Origin: an uncultured Kiloniellaceae bacterium
GTDB lineage: Bacteria > Pseudomonadota > Alphaproteobacteria > Kiloniellales > Kiloniellaceae
Reading direction: 5' to 3'
Assembly (NCBI GenBank): GCA_947493695.1
Contig: CANLSF010000001.1
Location: forward strand, 1-64,000
Length of the DNA stretch: 64,000 bases
Of this stretch, positions 45,076 through 53,970 are shown one piece after another (position 1 is the stretch's first letter; the number at the start of each line of letters is the position of its first letter). Both the position numbers and the translations under genes were made by a program. The notes under the pieces are model-generated. The model was given only the letters and a program-made list of their open reading frames with translations, ran no database searches and had not been told where the DNA came from.

Positions 45076-45598
45076 CGGCTGGCTCCTCGTCTAAGTGACT
45101 TGGCGTGACGGGCGTAACAAACAGGAGTGCCAGTCTCAACGCCGTATAGAGTGTGAAGAGCACCAGCGCAGCGGCACCCGGCGCCCAGAAAAGGTAACGC
45201 GGCCAGAGCAGGATCTCGGACGCGGCGCCGGACTGGAAAGACCGGACCGTGGCCTCGACGCCAGCCAGGGAAAAGAAACCGCCAATCGCAAGCATCAGAG
45301 CCATATTGATGATATCGACGATGCGGCGCAGTCTTGGCGTCAAGCTGTCGACCAGCATAGTGACTTTCGGGTAGGCATCTTCCTTCAACGCAAAGGCAAG
45401 GCCTGCAAAAGCAACGGGAAACAACAGCAAAGCTGTGGCTTCGGTGACCGTGCCGTCAGGCGAATTGAAGGCATAGCGCACAATGACGCCGTAGGAGATC
45501 CAGCACATCTGGATCACAATGATTGCCGCACCCAGCCCTGCCAGCCACACGACCGAACGCTCGAACGCCGAACACCATCGTTCCAAGAGAGAAAGCAT
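45062..45598 (-). CDS. TRAP transporter small permease subunit (DctQ type)
   Basis: A 178-residue protein with four membrane helices and the DctQ pattern around VIVRYAFNSPDGTVTEATALL and KVTMLVDSL. It pairs with the large subunit encoded next, which overlaps its end by 14 bases. Confidence 0.92.
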   Translation of the reverse strand: MLSLLERWCSAFERSVVWLAGLGAAIIVIQMCWISYGVIVRYAFNSPDGTVTEATALLLFPVAFAGLAFALKEDAYPKVTMLVDSLTPRLRRIVDIINMALMLAIGGFFSLAGVEATVRSFQSGAASEILLWPRYLFWAPGAAALVLFTLYTALRLALLFVTPVTPSHLDEEPADGMV

Positions 45599-45639
45599 TT
45601 CGTATCAACCCCGAGTGAAACCCCGCTAAAATCGGCGAT

Positions 45640-45680
45640 TGGCCCACACGCGCGACTCTTCCGGTCGGAAGTGTGGGCCA
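45640..45680 (-). repeat. Hairpin between TRAP receptor and small permease genes
   Basis: Perfect 10-bp arms TGGCCCACAC (45640-45649) and GTGTGGGCCA (45671-45680) without a T run. It sits directly after the receptor gene, like the hairpin in the TAXI transporter, and may raise receptor mRNA over permease mRNA. Confidence 0.75.
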
Positions 45681-45715
45681 GCCAGATCAACGTTGTGGAG
45701 CAATGCTCCAGACCG

Positions 45716-46711
45716 TCAGGGCGCGTGCTTTGCGAAAAGATCTCTGATCTTCCCGGCCAGCTCGCCACCACAGGCGTTATCGACTTCCTTGTCCCAAGAG
45801 CCCTGAACGGAATTGATCAAGGCCATGCGGTTGTCCTGAGGAATGGTCACGGCTGCACCGCCACCCTTCATTACGGCATCGCCGACCCGCTCATTGACCC
45901 AGGATTCGTAACGTGGTTTCAGCCAGACTTCCGATTCATGTCCGGCTTCCAAAACCGCCTTCTGATCCTCTGGCGAGAGGGACTCGAACTTGGATTTGTT
46001 CATCATGTAGGAGATGTTGCCATAGAAGAGATTGGCATTGACCATATAAGGCATCACCGACCAGAGCTTCCAGGAACTATAGGTCGCGACCCCCATGTTG
46101 ATACCATCGACCACACCGCGTTCGGCGGACTGAAACACTTCTTTTGGCGCAACGAAGACCGGCTTGCCGCCCCAGGCTTCGATCATCATCGAGACCAGCG
46201 GGCCGATTGAACGGACCAGCTTGCCGTCGAGCTTGCCGATATCCTCGACACGCTCTTCGAACCACCATTCCTGGTCGTAGGAATAGTTCGAATTGATGAT
46301 GGGAACGAGGTTGGTTTTGGCCGCTTCCGGCTTGATCAGCTCTGCGAATTCACCATCAAGTTCGATCTGGCCTTCCAGATTGATGGCCGCCGGGTAAAGC
46401 GAGGTCACCCGATAGCAAGGCAAACGCTTGTCCGCCGGAATCCAGCTGATGTCAGAGACACCGCCTTGAACAGCATCTACGCCCTCACTCCAGCCATGCA
46501 GAGTCGCAGAAGGGAAAATCTGAACCTTGACCCGCCCATCGGTTTTCGCTTCCACCAGTTCGCCGAACTTTTGAAAACCCTGGTAACGCACGTCGATTTC
46601 GTTGACGTAAGTCGACAGACGAATTGTGGTTTCCGCCGCCGCCACCGAGGCCCCCATAGCCGCCGAAACTGCACAGCCGGAAAGTACATATTTGAACGTT
46701 GTTTTTAGCAT
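45716..46711 (-). CDS. TRAP transporter solute-binding protein (DctP type)
   Basis: A 331-residue periplasmic receptor with a signal peptide (YVLSGCAVSAAMGASVAAAE). It carries the DctP pattern, including RVKVQIFPSATLHGWSEGVDAV and GKPVFVAPKEVFQSAERGVVDG. Start at 46711 with GGGAGA upstream. It lies between the PLP lyase gene and the permeases, so its ligand is probably the substrate of that enzyme, perhaps cysteate. This is inferred. Confidence 0.92.
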   Translation of the reverse strand: MLKTTFKYVLSGCAVSAAMGASVAAAETTIRLSTYVNEIDVRYQGFQKFGELVEAKTDGRVKVQIFPSATLHGWSEGVDAVQGGVSDISWIPADKRLPCYRVTSLYPAAINLEGQIELDGEFAELIKPEAAKTNLVPIINSNYSYDQEWWFEERVEDIGKLDGKLVRSIGPLVSMMIEAWGGKPVFVAPKEVFQSAERGVVDGINMGVATYSSWKLWSVMPYMVNANLFYGNISYMMNKSKFESLSPEDQKAVLEAGHESEVWLKPRYESWVNERVGDAVMKGGGAAVTIPQDNRMALINSVQGSWDKEVDNACGGELAGKIRDLFAKHAP

Positions 46712-46823
46712 TGTTATCTCCCAGTTAACGCGATGAAAGTCTCCCTCGTGGTCCAGTCCCGGCTCTTGCTTCACCAGGTAAATTTGAATCGTCCCACGTT
46801 GTTATTGCTTTTGTGTTTTCGCT

Positions 46824-47834
46824 TTATGCCGCCTTTTGTCGTGAGAAGAGATGCGGATAGGCAAATAACGCCGACGCGCCGCCAGTGTGAATGAACACGA
46901 CATTTTCACCCTTCTTAAGCTCTCCGGCGCGGATCAGGCCAATCATCCCGGCCATCCCCTTGCCCGAGTAAACCGGGTCCAGGAAAATACCTTCGTCGGC
47001 TGCCAGCAGCGAAATGGCATCAACCATCGCATCGGTCGGCTGCCCATAGCCTGGCCCAACGTACTCGTCGTAGGCCTCGATCAAATCCCTGCTCAGATCG
47101 CCCTTAACACCCAAAAGTTCAGAGGTCCTGCACGCGAGCTTATAAACGTTGTCGATCTGCTTTTCGCGGCTCGCACGCACCGAGATCCCCTCGACCCTGA
47201 CCGGTGCATTCATGGCATGAAGTCCGGCAACCAGTCCGGCCTGTGTTCCGGCGCTGCCCGTTGCGTGAACAATACGATCGATCTTGAGGTTCTGACTATC
47301 GGCCTGCTGAAGCAGCTCCGCAGCGCAGGAAGCGTAGCCAAGCGCGCCGATGGCATTCGAACCGCCGCCGGGAATAACATATGGCTTCAGTCCCCTATCG
47401 CGCAGTCGTTCGCCCAGGGCTTCAGCTTCGGCGTTCATATCCAGACCTTCATCACGGTACTCGTATTCGCAACGCAGCATATCGTCGAGAAGGACGTTCC
47501 CGGCGGCCTCGTAGTCGTCGCCCATGTTGGTGACGCGGCGCTCCAGCAAAGCATGGCACTTCATACCGACACGCCGCGCAGCCGCGGCGGTCTGCCGGAC
47601 ATGGTTGGATTGCGTCGCGCCCTGGGTCACCAGAGTGTCCGCGCCCTGCGCAACGGCATCGGCAACCAGAAACTCGAGCTTCCGGGTCTTGTTTCCACCG
47701 GTCGCTAGTCCGGTGCAGTCGTCACGCTTGATGTAGATCTCCGGACCATCGAGCGTCCGAGAGAGGTTTTCCAGTTTCTCCAGAGGAGTAGGAAAATGAC
47801 CGAGGGAAATCCGATTGAAGCGCGCCAAATGCAT
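46824..47834 (-). CDS. cuyA: PLP-dependent D-cysteine desulfhydrase-like enzyme, probable L-cysteate sulfo-lyase
   Basis: A 336-residue fold-type II PLP enzyme. The cofactor lysine is in [11 protein letters not shown], with [17 protein letters not shown] and [16 protein letters not shown]. These fit the ACC deaminase/D-cysteine desulfhydrase family. CuyA, which turns L-cysteate into pyruvate, ammonia and sulfite, belongs here, begins with MHLARF-like sequence, and is found near TRAP genes in marine alphaproteobacteria. The taurine genes at the left edge show that the cell deals with sulfonates. D-cysteine desulfhydrase is the main alternative. Start at 47834 chosen from the MHLARF start and an AGGG site; the frame is open to 47873. 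Divergent from a LysR gene. Confidence 0.72.
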   Translation of the reverse strand: MHLARFNRISLGHFPTPLEKLENLSRTLDGPEIYIKRDDCTGLATGGNKTRKLEFLVADAVAQGADTLVTQGATQSNHVRQTAAAARRVGMKCHALLERRVTNMGDDYEAAGNVLLDDMLRCEYEYRDEGLDMNAEAEALGERLRDRGLKPYVIPGGGSNAIGALGYASCAAELLQQADSQNLKIDRIVHATGSAGTQAGLVAGLHAMNAPVRVEGISVRASREKQIDNVYKLACRTSELLGVKGDLSRDLIEAYDEYVGPGYGQPTDAMVDAISLLAADEGIFLDPVYSGKGMAGMIGLIRAGELKKGENVVFIHTGGASALFAYPHLFSRQKAA

Positions 47835-48038
47835 GAGAGATGCCCTATCCATTTTTAAACCGGCAAATTCCACATTGCCGTAGGGAGAAAGCCTAGACCG
47901 CAGAGCATACGTCGTATAATTCTTTGTCTACATTACAGTATTCCGATTTTGCATAACGAATAAACTGAGCGACAATCTGACAGCATCCGCGTGGCAAAAA
48001 TCGCGGCGTCGGCGAAAAACCACCAGAGGGAGACAGCG

Positions 48039-48932
48039 TTGGATATCAATTGGCTGGAAGATTTTGTCTGTCTTGCCCGCACGCTCAATTTCACCCGTGC
48101 GGCAGAAGAACGGAACATCACCCAATCGGCCTTCAGCCGCAGGATAAAGGCGCTCGAAATCTGGGTCGGCGCCGCATTAATCGACCGGACATCCTTCCCG
48201 GCTAAGCTTTCCGATGCCGGCGAAGAGTTTCTACCGACCGCAAAAACCATCGTGAAGGAGTTACTGGAAGCCCGCGACGATCTGCGTGCACGCGAACGCG
48301 GCGGCTTAAAGTTTTACACTTTCGCGGCTCCCCATTCGATCTCCATCACACACCTGGCACCTATTCTGCGTCAGTTGCAGGGCGGTCTGAAAATCCGCTC
48401 ACGGGTCATGTCCGATAATCTGCACACCTGTTGCGAGCTGGTATCCGAAGGCGTTTGCGATTTTCTGGTCTGCTATCGCCATCCGAAGATTCCGATCACG
48501 CTCGACGAGCAGCTTTTTAAGAGACTCAACATCGGGACCGAGCGTCTGATTCCCGTCACCGTTCCCGACCACTCCGGGCGCCCCAGATGGACGCTCCCTG
48601 GCGACCGGAGAGCACCCATACCCAAACTGGGCTATGCAAAGGGCTCGTTTTTTGGCGCCGTCGTCGACCAGCTGCTCAAAAGTCATAAGGCCGCGCTGGA
48701 TGTCCGGCATATCGATGCTTTTGCCGAGGCCCTCAAAAGCCTCGCACTGGAAGGACAGGGAATCGCCTGGTTGCCGGAAAGTTCGGTGCAGCAATCGCTC
48801 GAGTCCGGGGATTTGCTGCGGGCCGGTCCGGAACAATGGGATGCGTCATTGTCCTTGTCGATCTATTCTGCGGTCGACGACCTCGACGATACCGGCCTTG
48901 AGATATGGAATTTTCTCTCCAGATTGCCATAA
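48039..48932 (+). CDS. LysR family regulator, divergent from cuyA
   Basis: A 297-residue regulator starting MDINWLEDFVCLARTLNFTRAAEERNI with the winged helix-turn-helix near residues 12-40 and the effector domain after residue 90. I chose the TTG at 48039 because GAGGGAG lies 6 bases upstream and the start matches the family; an in-frame GTG at 47991 is possible. It is divergent from the PLP lyase and TRAP genes, the usual arrangement for a LysR regulator with its target operon. Confidence 0.9.
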   Translation: MDINWLEDFVCLARTLNFTRAAEERNITQSAFSRRIKALEIWVGAALIDRTSFPAKLSDAGEEFLPTAKTIVKELLEARDDLRARERGGLKFYTFAAPHSISITHLAPILRQLQGGLKIRSRVMSDNLHTCCELVSEGVCDFLVCYRHPKIPITLDEQLFKRLNIGTERLIPVTVPDHSGRPRWTLPGDRRAPIPKLGYAKGSFFGAVVDQLLKSHKAALDVRHIDAFAEALKSLALEGQGIAWLPESSVQQSLESGDLLRAGPEQWDASLSLSIYSAVDDLDDTGLEIWNFLSRLP

Positions 48933-49008
48933 GCCTGATCGGCTCCTTTGCATCTGGCTGAAACGCGAACCAACCTGCCGCTCAATAAGCTGCAGAACAA
49001 ATTTCACG

Positions 49009-49920
49009 TCATTCCGGCGGCTTTGAAATCACATCACGCAGCCATTGAAATGCCGGGTCGGTATCTGAGCGTTGGTGCCATACGATGGAGAATTGGAATC
49101 CACCTGCCGGAAACGGTGTCTCCCGGACCTCCAGGTTATGGAGCTTCGCGAGGGGTTCCAAAATGGATCTCGGTTCAGTCGCAATCAAGTCGGATCCCGA
49201 CAGTACCCGCCCGACAACCAGGAAATGCGGAGCCGTCACTGTCACACGCCTTTTGCGTCCGGTCCTCGCCAAGGCCCTATCGATCATACCCGTCGCCTCA
49301 CCCGCGAGCGAAACATGCAGATGCTGGGCTTCAAGGTAGTTGTCGAGGTCGATCTGCTCGTTGCTGAAGGCCGGGTGTCCCGAACGTGCTGCGCACACGA
49401 AGTCTTCGTCCGATAAAACCATTCGTCTCAGGTCTGCCGGCGGTTCTTTAAACGTACCGATGATCGCCTCTACCTCGCCTCGCCGTAACATACCGAAACC
49501 TATCGCCCAGCTGGTATGTCGGCTGCGAAGAGTCAAACGGCCCGAGGATGCTTCACAATAGCTTGTCAGCACTGGCAGATAGATAGAGGCCGCATAGTCC
49601 GACATCCCGATAACGAACTGCCGGACATCGGACTGGGGGTCGAAGCCGGAACGGCCATCGACTAATCCGTTCAGTTCCTGCAACGTGTTGGCAACCCCGG
49701 GTGCCAGGCTCGCCGCTTTGCTGGTGAGAATCATCTGACCTTCGGATCTGACGAACAACGGATCGTCCCAGACCGTCCTGAGCCTATTGAGCGCATGGCT
49801 TACCGCCGATTGGGTCAAGCCCAGCCTCTCCGCCGTTCTAACGACACTGCCCTCCTCAACCAGGGTTCCAAACACCAGGAGCGCGGTTATGTCGAGAGAT
49901 CTTATCTTCGTTTTGTTCAT
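49009..49920 (-). CDS. LysR family transcriptional regulator
   Basis: A 303-residue regulator. The helix-turn-helix is near residues 20-45 (GSVVRTAERLGLTQSAVSHAL), and the effector domain follows, beginning DPQSDVRQFVIGMSDYAA. It is divergent from the secreted CMD-domain gene at 49999, which is its first candidate target. The AT-rich gap between them holds CATATTATATATG, a possible operator. Confidence 0.92.
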   Translation of the reverse strand: MNKTKIRSLDITALLVFGTLVEEGSVVRTAERLGLTQSAVSHALNRLRTVWDDPLFVRSEGQMILTSKAASLAPGVANTLQELNGLVDGRSGFDPQSDVRQFVIGMSDYAASIYLPVLTSYCEASSGRLTLRSRHTSWAIGFGMLRRGEVEAIIGTFKEPPADLRRMVLSDEDFVCAARSGHPAFSNEQIDLDNYLEAQHLHVSLAGEATGMIDRALARTGRKRRVTVTAPHFLVVGRVLSGSDLIATEPRSILEPLAKLHNLEVRETPFPAGGFQFSIVWHQRSDTDPAFQWLRDVISKPPE

Positions 49921-49998
49921 ATTATATATGTTACGAATGAATTTCTCTCATATCAATGCTTCATCTATTTTGCATCCGATCAAACACATCGGAGACCT

Positions 49999-50493
49999 AT
50001 GATGATGAGAAACTACAAAGCCTTAACTCTTGTACTGGCCGGAGCGGCATACCTTTGGAGCGCTGCCGCTCAAGCAAATGAAGGTAGCTGCGATATGACT
50101 CAAGACCGATATGAACGGGGGCTGGAACGGCTCGACGAAATCACACAGGGGCAGGGCCAGGCAGTGGCTGAAGCACTATCCCGCACCTCTCCTGATTTAA
50201 CCCGTTACATTATTGAATACGGTTACGGCGAAGTGTTCTGCCGCCCTGGCCTTACCGACAAACAGCGGGAACTTGCGGTCATTTCGGCACTCGCCGCCAT
50301 GGGTTACCCTGCACCTGAACTACGGGTTCATATCCACGCTGCTTTGAATGTCGGCGCCTCTCGTGAAGAAGTGGTTGAAACAATGATTGTGATGTCGGTT
50401 TACGCGGGTTTTCCTGCCTCTATTCACGGTGTCAAGGCGGCAGAGGCCGTGTTTGCAGAGCGCGATGCCAAAGAAGGGGCAACCCTGGACTGA
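49999..50493 (+). CDS. Exported carboxymuconolactone decarboxylase-like protein
   Basis: A 164-residue protein with a signal peptide (LTLVLAGAAYLWSAAAQANE) and a CMD domain: GEVFCRPGLTDKQRELAVISALAAMGYPAPELRVHIHAALNVGASREEVVETMI. Shorter motifs are RPGLTDKQRELAVIS and HIHAALNVGAS. Exported CMD proteins are less common than cytoplasmic ones; the function is unknown. The CxxC of AhpD is absent. The ATG repeats at 49999, 50002 and 50005, with GGAG just upstream. Divergent from a LysR gene. Confidence 0.85.
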   Translation: MMMRNYKALTLVLAGAAYLWSAAAQANEGSCDMTQDRYERGLERLDEITQGQGQAVAEALSRTSPDLTRYIIEYGYGEVFCRPGLTDKQRELAVISALAAMGYPAPELRVHIHAALNVGASREEVVETMIVMSVYAGFPASIHGVKAAEAVFAERDAKEGATLD

Positions 50494-50950
50494 TGCACGA
50501 CGAAAAATGCGCAGAGCCGGTTCAGGATCTGCGATGACAGCCCTGGTCTAAGTTCGAAACCCGGCTCAGTTACTAACACTGGATCCACTATAGCCCCCCC
50601 AAACACGATAGATGAGCGCAACCTTGAGGTCGGTTGTACAGCGTTTTACCGGCAGGGTCGGCGTTTCCGGAAACTCAAAGAAGAAGGCCAGTGTCTGAAG
50701 ATCCGGCTTACGAGTGATCGTGGCAGCTCCAACCCTACCGGTTGTCTGAAACAGGACTTCTCTAACTCCCATTTTCCGTTTTGACAGATTTTTCACGCTT
50801 TCCCCCGGCCCAGGTCTTGGAAAAATCACAGCGGGTTCACGGCAAATGTAGAAAATAGTCATCAACAGAATGGCGGGCTGTGGCCTGCAAGCGCAGTTGC
50901 GCTCACCGCCACGCGTCCGCACGACTGATACGAGACGAAAGGATGGGCTC
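50494..50950. other. Region between the CMD gene and the DUF1127 gene
   Basis: This stretch holds the possible small gene listed at 50566-50862 on the minus strand and otherwise nothing I recognise. The promoter of the DUF1127 gene should lie near 50870-50950. Confidence 0.4.
50566..50862 (-). CDS. Possible small protein of unknown function
   Basis: A 98-residue open frame starting MTIFYICREPAVIFP. It has no recognised domain; later residues include RKPDLQTLAFFFEFPETPTLP. It is divergent from the DUF1127 gene and has no clear ribosome site. It may be real or a chance frame. Confidence 0.25.
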   Translation of the reverse strand: MTIFYICREPAVIFPRPGPGESVKNLSKRKMGVREVLFQTTGRVGAATITRKPDLQTLAFFFEFPETPTLPVKRCTTDLKVALIYRVWGGYSGSSVSN

Positions 50951-51475
50951 ATGTCCGCTTCAAAGCGCGGTGCAGGGTGGCGGCACGCCGTTAGATGCAC
51001 CAGTCGTTTTATAGCATCCGCAGCAAGAACACTGATCGCTGGGGTTAAAACCGCGGTCGCAGAGTACAAAGCAATTCAGACACAGAAGCGCCGAATGATC
51101 AGTCTGCGCGGTTTGGGCGATCACACCCTGCGTGATATCGGGTTGGTCAGGGATCGCTTCACGGGAACAGTCCTGAACGCCGTCAGTGGGGAGGTGGCTG
51201 ATCTCGAACAGCGGCAGATAGAGACGACCGGCGCTGCGCGATCCGACACCCCGGCGCTCAGCCGCCACGTCATGGTCGAGCGGCGTCTGGCTGAGCGGCG
51301 CGCTGTGGGGCAGCGACGTATTGCACAGCGAACGCCTGTTGCGCAGCAAGCCGACCGGGCTGCAACGGCACATCCGGTGCAAGACAGGCGCGCGTATGAC
51401 CGCCGTGCCTCAAGTCATCGTGTCATCGATTGCCGAAACCTCTTTTCCGGGCGAGCCCGGTTCCTGCCGGCCTGA
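50951..51475 (+). CDS. DUF1127 domain protein with long Arg-rich tail
   Basis: A 174-residue protein. The DUF1127 motif RRMISLRGLGDHTLRDIGL is near residues 65-85. DUF1127 proteins are often small Arg-rich peptides tied to RNA and phosphate or nitrogen metabolism. Here a long tail rich in Arg, Ala and Gln follows (ERRLAERRAVGQRRIAQR), which is not usual. The start at 50951 is the first ATG with a likely ribosome site. Confidence 0.7.
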   Translation: MSASKRGAGWRHAVRCTSRFIASAARTLIAGVKTAVAEYKAIQTQKRRMISLRGLGDHTLRDIGLVRDRFTGTVLNAVSGEVADLEQRQIETTGAARSDTPALSRHVMVERRLAERRAVGQRRIAQRTPVAQQADRAATAHPVQDRRAYDRRASSHRVIDCRNLFSGRARFLPA

Positions 51476-51554
51476 CCCGAATCTTGATAACGTCGCTGGC
51501 CCGTTCCCGACAATGGAGGCTCTGTCGGAGCGGCGGCGAAAGCTCTCGGGGACA

Positions 51555-51577
51555 CGCCGAACGCGGTATTCGGCGTT
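51555..51577 (+). terminator. Hairpin after the DUF1127 gene
   Basis: Perfect 8-bp stem ACGCCGAA (51555-51562) and TTCGGCGT (51570-51577) with a 7-base loop. No T run follows directly, so it may be a terminator of low strength. Confidence 0.45.
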
Positions 51578-51770
51578 CCTCCGCAAACTCCCCGAAGTAC
51601 AAGTTAGATGTCGATTTGCTACTTATGGTATAGATATTAACCATAACTTCGCACAAAAATTCCGAAATTGACGACAGGACAATTGCGGTCATACGCATAA
51701 ATTGATTAGCCTACGAATTAGAAGAACCAAAACCGAAGCAAAATTCGGGCAGATTGACGGGAGGGATGCA

Positions 51771-52256
51771 ATGCGCCGCATCATCTATCTATTGGCCATA
51801 ACGCTCGCCATGGCCGGCGGCGCCGGCATAGCGCCGGAACCGGCCTACGCGGAAAAAAATGCGCGCTTCCAGGATCAGGAGGAACGCAGAAACATGCTGC
51901 TGGGAACATGGTTCGGCGAGACGCCGCCAACTGCGGGCGGCCGGATTCAGTGGATCGTCGATCGAAAGAGAGATGGGACCTACAGCACCCAGTTTCGCAT
52001 CTACGCGCCGGACGGACGCTACCGCAATCACATGGAAACCGGCATCTGGGGTGTTTCGGGACCGGTTTACTTTTCCGCAACCCAGGGCTGGCGGCAGGGC
52101 GATCAGGTCGTCGGAACCGACACTGCCAAAGCGCGGTTTTACGATGCCTATGAAATACAGACTTTAAAGTCGAAGCTCTTTGAATACCGGCATTACGTGA
52201 CCGGGAACAACTACAGGGTCCGTAAGGTGCGCAACGGCTTCACCTTCCCCAAATAG
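51771..52256 (+). CDS. Exported protein of unknown function
   Basis: A 161-residue protein with a signal peptide (IIYLLAITLAMAGGAGIAPEPAYA). The mature part contains LLGTWFGETPPTAGGRIQWIV, a start like that of lipocalin-type beta barrels, and several strands after it. GGGAGGG precedes the start at 51771. The function is unknown. Confidence 0.7.
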   Translation: MRRIIYLLAITLAMAGGAGIAPEPAYAEKNARFQDQEERRNMLLGTWFGETPPTAGGRIQWIVDRKRDGTYSTQFRIYAPDGRYRNHMETGIWGVSGPVYFSATQGWRQGDQVVGTDTAKARFYDAYEIQTLKSKLFEYRHYVTGNNYRVRKVRNGFTFPK

Positions 52257-52296
52257 CGGGCGTGGGCGGTCTTGGAGCCGGCCTTCCGCTTTCTGA

Positions 52297-52497
52297 TTAT
52301 AAATAACTCAGGGAGCACTCCACGCCGCTGGCGGAATGATTTTGCGGTATATCCTTACAGGGCCGGGCCTTGTCGATGGCCTGCCGGACGTCGGTCTGTG
52401 TGAGACCGTCGCGTTGCAACAGAAGATCCACGATGGGGTCTTCGAAAAAAGTTTCGAGAGTTGGTTCTTCGCCTTGCTTGCTCCAACGACCTCTCAT
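52297..52497 (-). CDS. Small protein of unknown function
   Basis: A 66-residue protein, or 79 residues from ATG at 52536. The central part EDPIVDLLLQRDGLTQTDVRQAI resembles small alphaproteobacterial proteins with a DPIV-x3-L-x-RDG motif and no known role. I chose 52497 because GGAAG lies 6 bases upstream. Confidence 0.5.
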   Translation of the reverse strand: MRGRWSKQGEEPTLETFFEDPIVDLLLQRDGLTQTDVRQAIDKARPCKDIPQNHSASGVECSLSYL

Positions 52498-52536
52498 AAT
52501 ACGCTTCCACCCTTTACTGTGCTCTTCGATGCTCAT

Positions 52537-52967
52537 GATGTAGGCATCAAACGCGACGAAACATCACCTCAGATGGTGATCGTTTTGTGGCAGTTTCTGG
52601 AAGCTTTGAAGTCCGCCGCGAACCCTACATCTATCTGAATAAACTGATAGATCGGCAATCCCTAACAAATGGTTAACAAAGATGGTTGAAACCTTAATTA
52701 CCTGGTTGAAAACGACATCAACCTCTGGGCAATCAAGTGCGGTTACAGCGTCATATCTCAACACTTACAGGGTTTGAGGCCGTCGAACAGCCGATCGCAA
52801 CGCCGTCTCGCCCCCTCTCAACGATCGCAAGGGGATTGCCTCCCGGGGCGGGGGCTCATGAACTGAACGCGCAGAACCAGGAAAAGAATTTTTGTGATTT
52901 ATTCGTTAAAAAATGCGGTCCCTGAATTCGAAACCGCGATCCATGAAGGTATAGGTTCGAACCCAGA
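52537..52967. other. Gene-free region
   Basis: I see no gene or RNA here. The stretch GGTTCGAACCC near 52954 resembles a tRNA T-loop, but no acceptor, D or anticodon stem fits around it. Confidence 0.45.
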
Positions 52968-52986
52968 TGCGCCATCAACTGGCGCA
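52968..52986 (-). terminator. Hairpin after the YceI-cytochrome gene
   Basis: Perfect 7-bp stem TGCGCCA (52968-52974) and TGGCGCA (52980-52986) with a 5-base loop, 18 bases past the stop codon. No T run follows. Confidence 0.45.
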
Positions 52987-53004
52987 GAAACAGGGTGAAG
53001 CTCC

Positions 53005-53970
53005 TTATTTTGCGCCTTCAGCAAGATAGGCGATAATGTCGTCGATATCTTTTTGCTTCTTCAGTTTCGCGACCATCTTGGTTCCGGGCACATATTCCTT
53101 CGGATTCTTCAGAAACTCGCCAAGGGCTTCGGGTGTCCAGACAATGGCGGTCGAGGCCATGGCCTTGGAATAGTTGTAGCCCTCGATGCTGCCCGCGGCA
53201 CGTCCGACAACGCCAACGAGGTGAGGCCCAACCTTGTTCTTTTCGCTCGTCGCTTCGTGGCAGGCTTTGCAACGCCGGAAGGCTTTTGCACCGGCTGCGG
53301 GATCTCCCGCAACCGTTGCTGCCGCCGCGACCGCAGAGACCTTAAGTCCTGCGGGCACGACTGCCGGGGATACCGCCGCACTCTTTTCATCGGCGGTGAA
53401 AACGAGGCGAAGCGAAATCGGCGCAGCCTGGGCAATAGAGCTCAGCTTGGCAGCTTCACGGAGCTTTTCGACGCCGTCGGTCAGACCGAAGTCGGCAACG
53501 TTGAGCATGAGCAGTTCATCGCTTGTCACCAGAACCTTGCCGTCGCTCAATCGCGCCACGAAGAGGCTGGCTTCAATGTCACCGCTTTGACCGGCAAGCG
53601 AGAGATTGGCCGTGACGTCCATCGTCATGGTATCACCGGCTTTCAGCGCTTCCAGCTTCTTCATATCTAGCTGGGTGGTGATGATCGCGTTCGGGAACTG
53701 TACCGCGTCGAAGACCCAGTTCAGCATGCGCTCGTTGCGGATATCGATCCAAGTTTCGACACTTGCAACGTCGATCTCGATTTTTACCGCGCCATCCGCG
53801 GCAACCTTACCGCTGACCGCACCGAAGTGATGCACTTCACCCACGGTCCCTTTTTTGACCGATCCAAAAGAAATTTTCGAGTCGTCGGAAGACAGACTCC
53901 AGCTTTCCGCCTGCGCCGTTCCCGTAAGAACCGCCAGGGCAAAAACCGCACTCGCAAAGGCTTTAATCAT
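53005..53970 (-). CDS. YceI domain fused to a class I cytochrome c
   Basis: A 321-residue periplasmic protein with a signal peptide (ASAVFALAVLTGTAQA). Residues 22-193 are a YceI-like lipocalin barrel (ESWSLSSDDSKISFGSVK, KIEIDVASVETWIDIR). After an Ala/Val/Pro-rich linker, residues 222-320 form a mono-haem cytochrome c with Cys234-x2-Cys237-His238 and the likely ligand Met299 in VPGTKMVAKL. YceI proteins bind isoprenoids or quinone-like lipids, so the fusion may couple such a ligand to electron transfer. A single gene ended by the hairpin at 52968. Confidence 0.88.
   Translation of the reverse strand: MIKAFASAVFALAVLTGTAQAESWSLSSDDSKISFGSVKKGTVGEVHHFGAVSGKVAADGAVKIEIDVASVETWIDIRNERMLNWVFDAVQFPNAIITTQLDMKKLEALKAGDTMTMDVTANLSLAGQSGDIEASLFVARLSDGKVLVTSDELLMLNVADFGLTDGVEKLREAAKLSSIAQAAPISLRLVFTADEKSAAVSPAVVPAGLKVSAVAAAATVAGDPAAGAKAFRRCKACHEATSEKNKVGPHLVGVVGRAAGSIEGYNYSKAMASTAIVWTPEALGEFLKNPKEYVPGTKMVAKLKKQKDIDDIIAYLAEGAK

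Noticed and set aside
52950-52986. Possible tRNA from the T-loop-like GGTTCGAACCC
   Set aside because: Only two base pairs flank the loop in the right way, and no D arm, anticodon arm or acceptor stem can be formed. The adjoining hairpin fits a terminator better.
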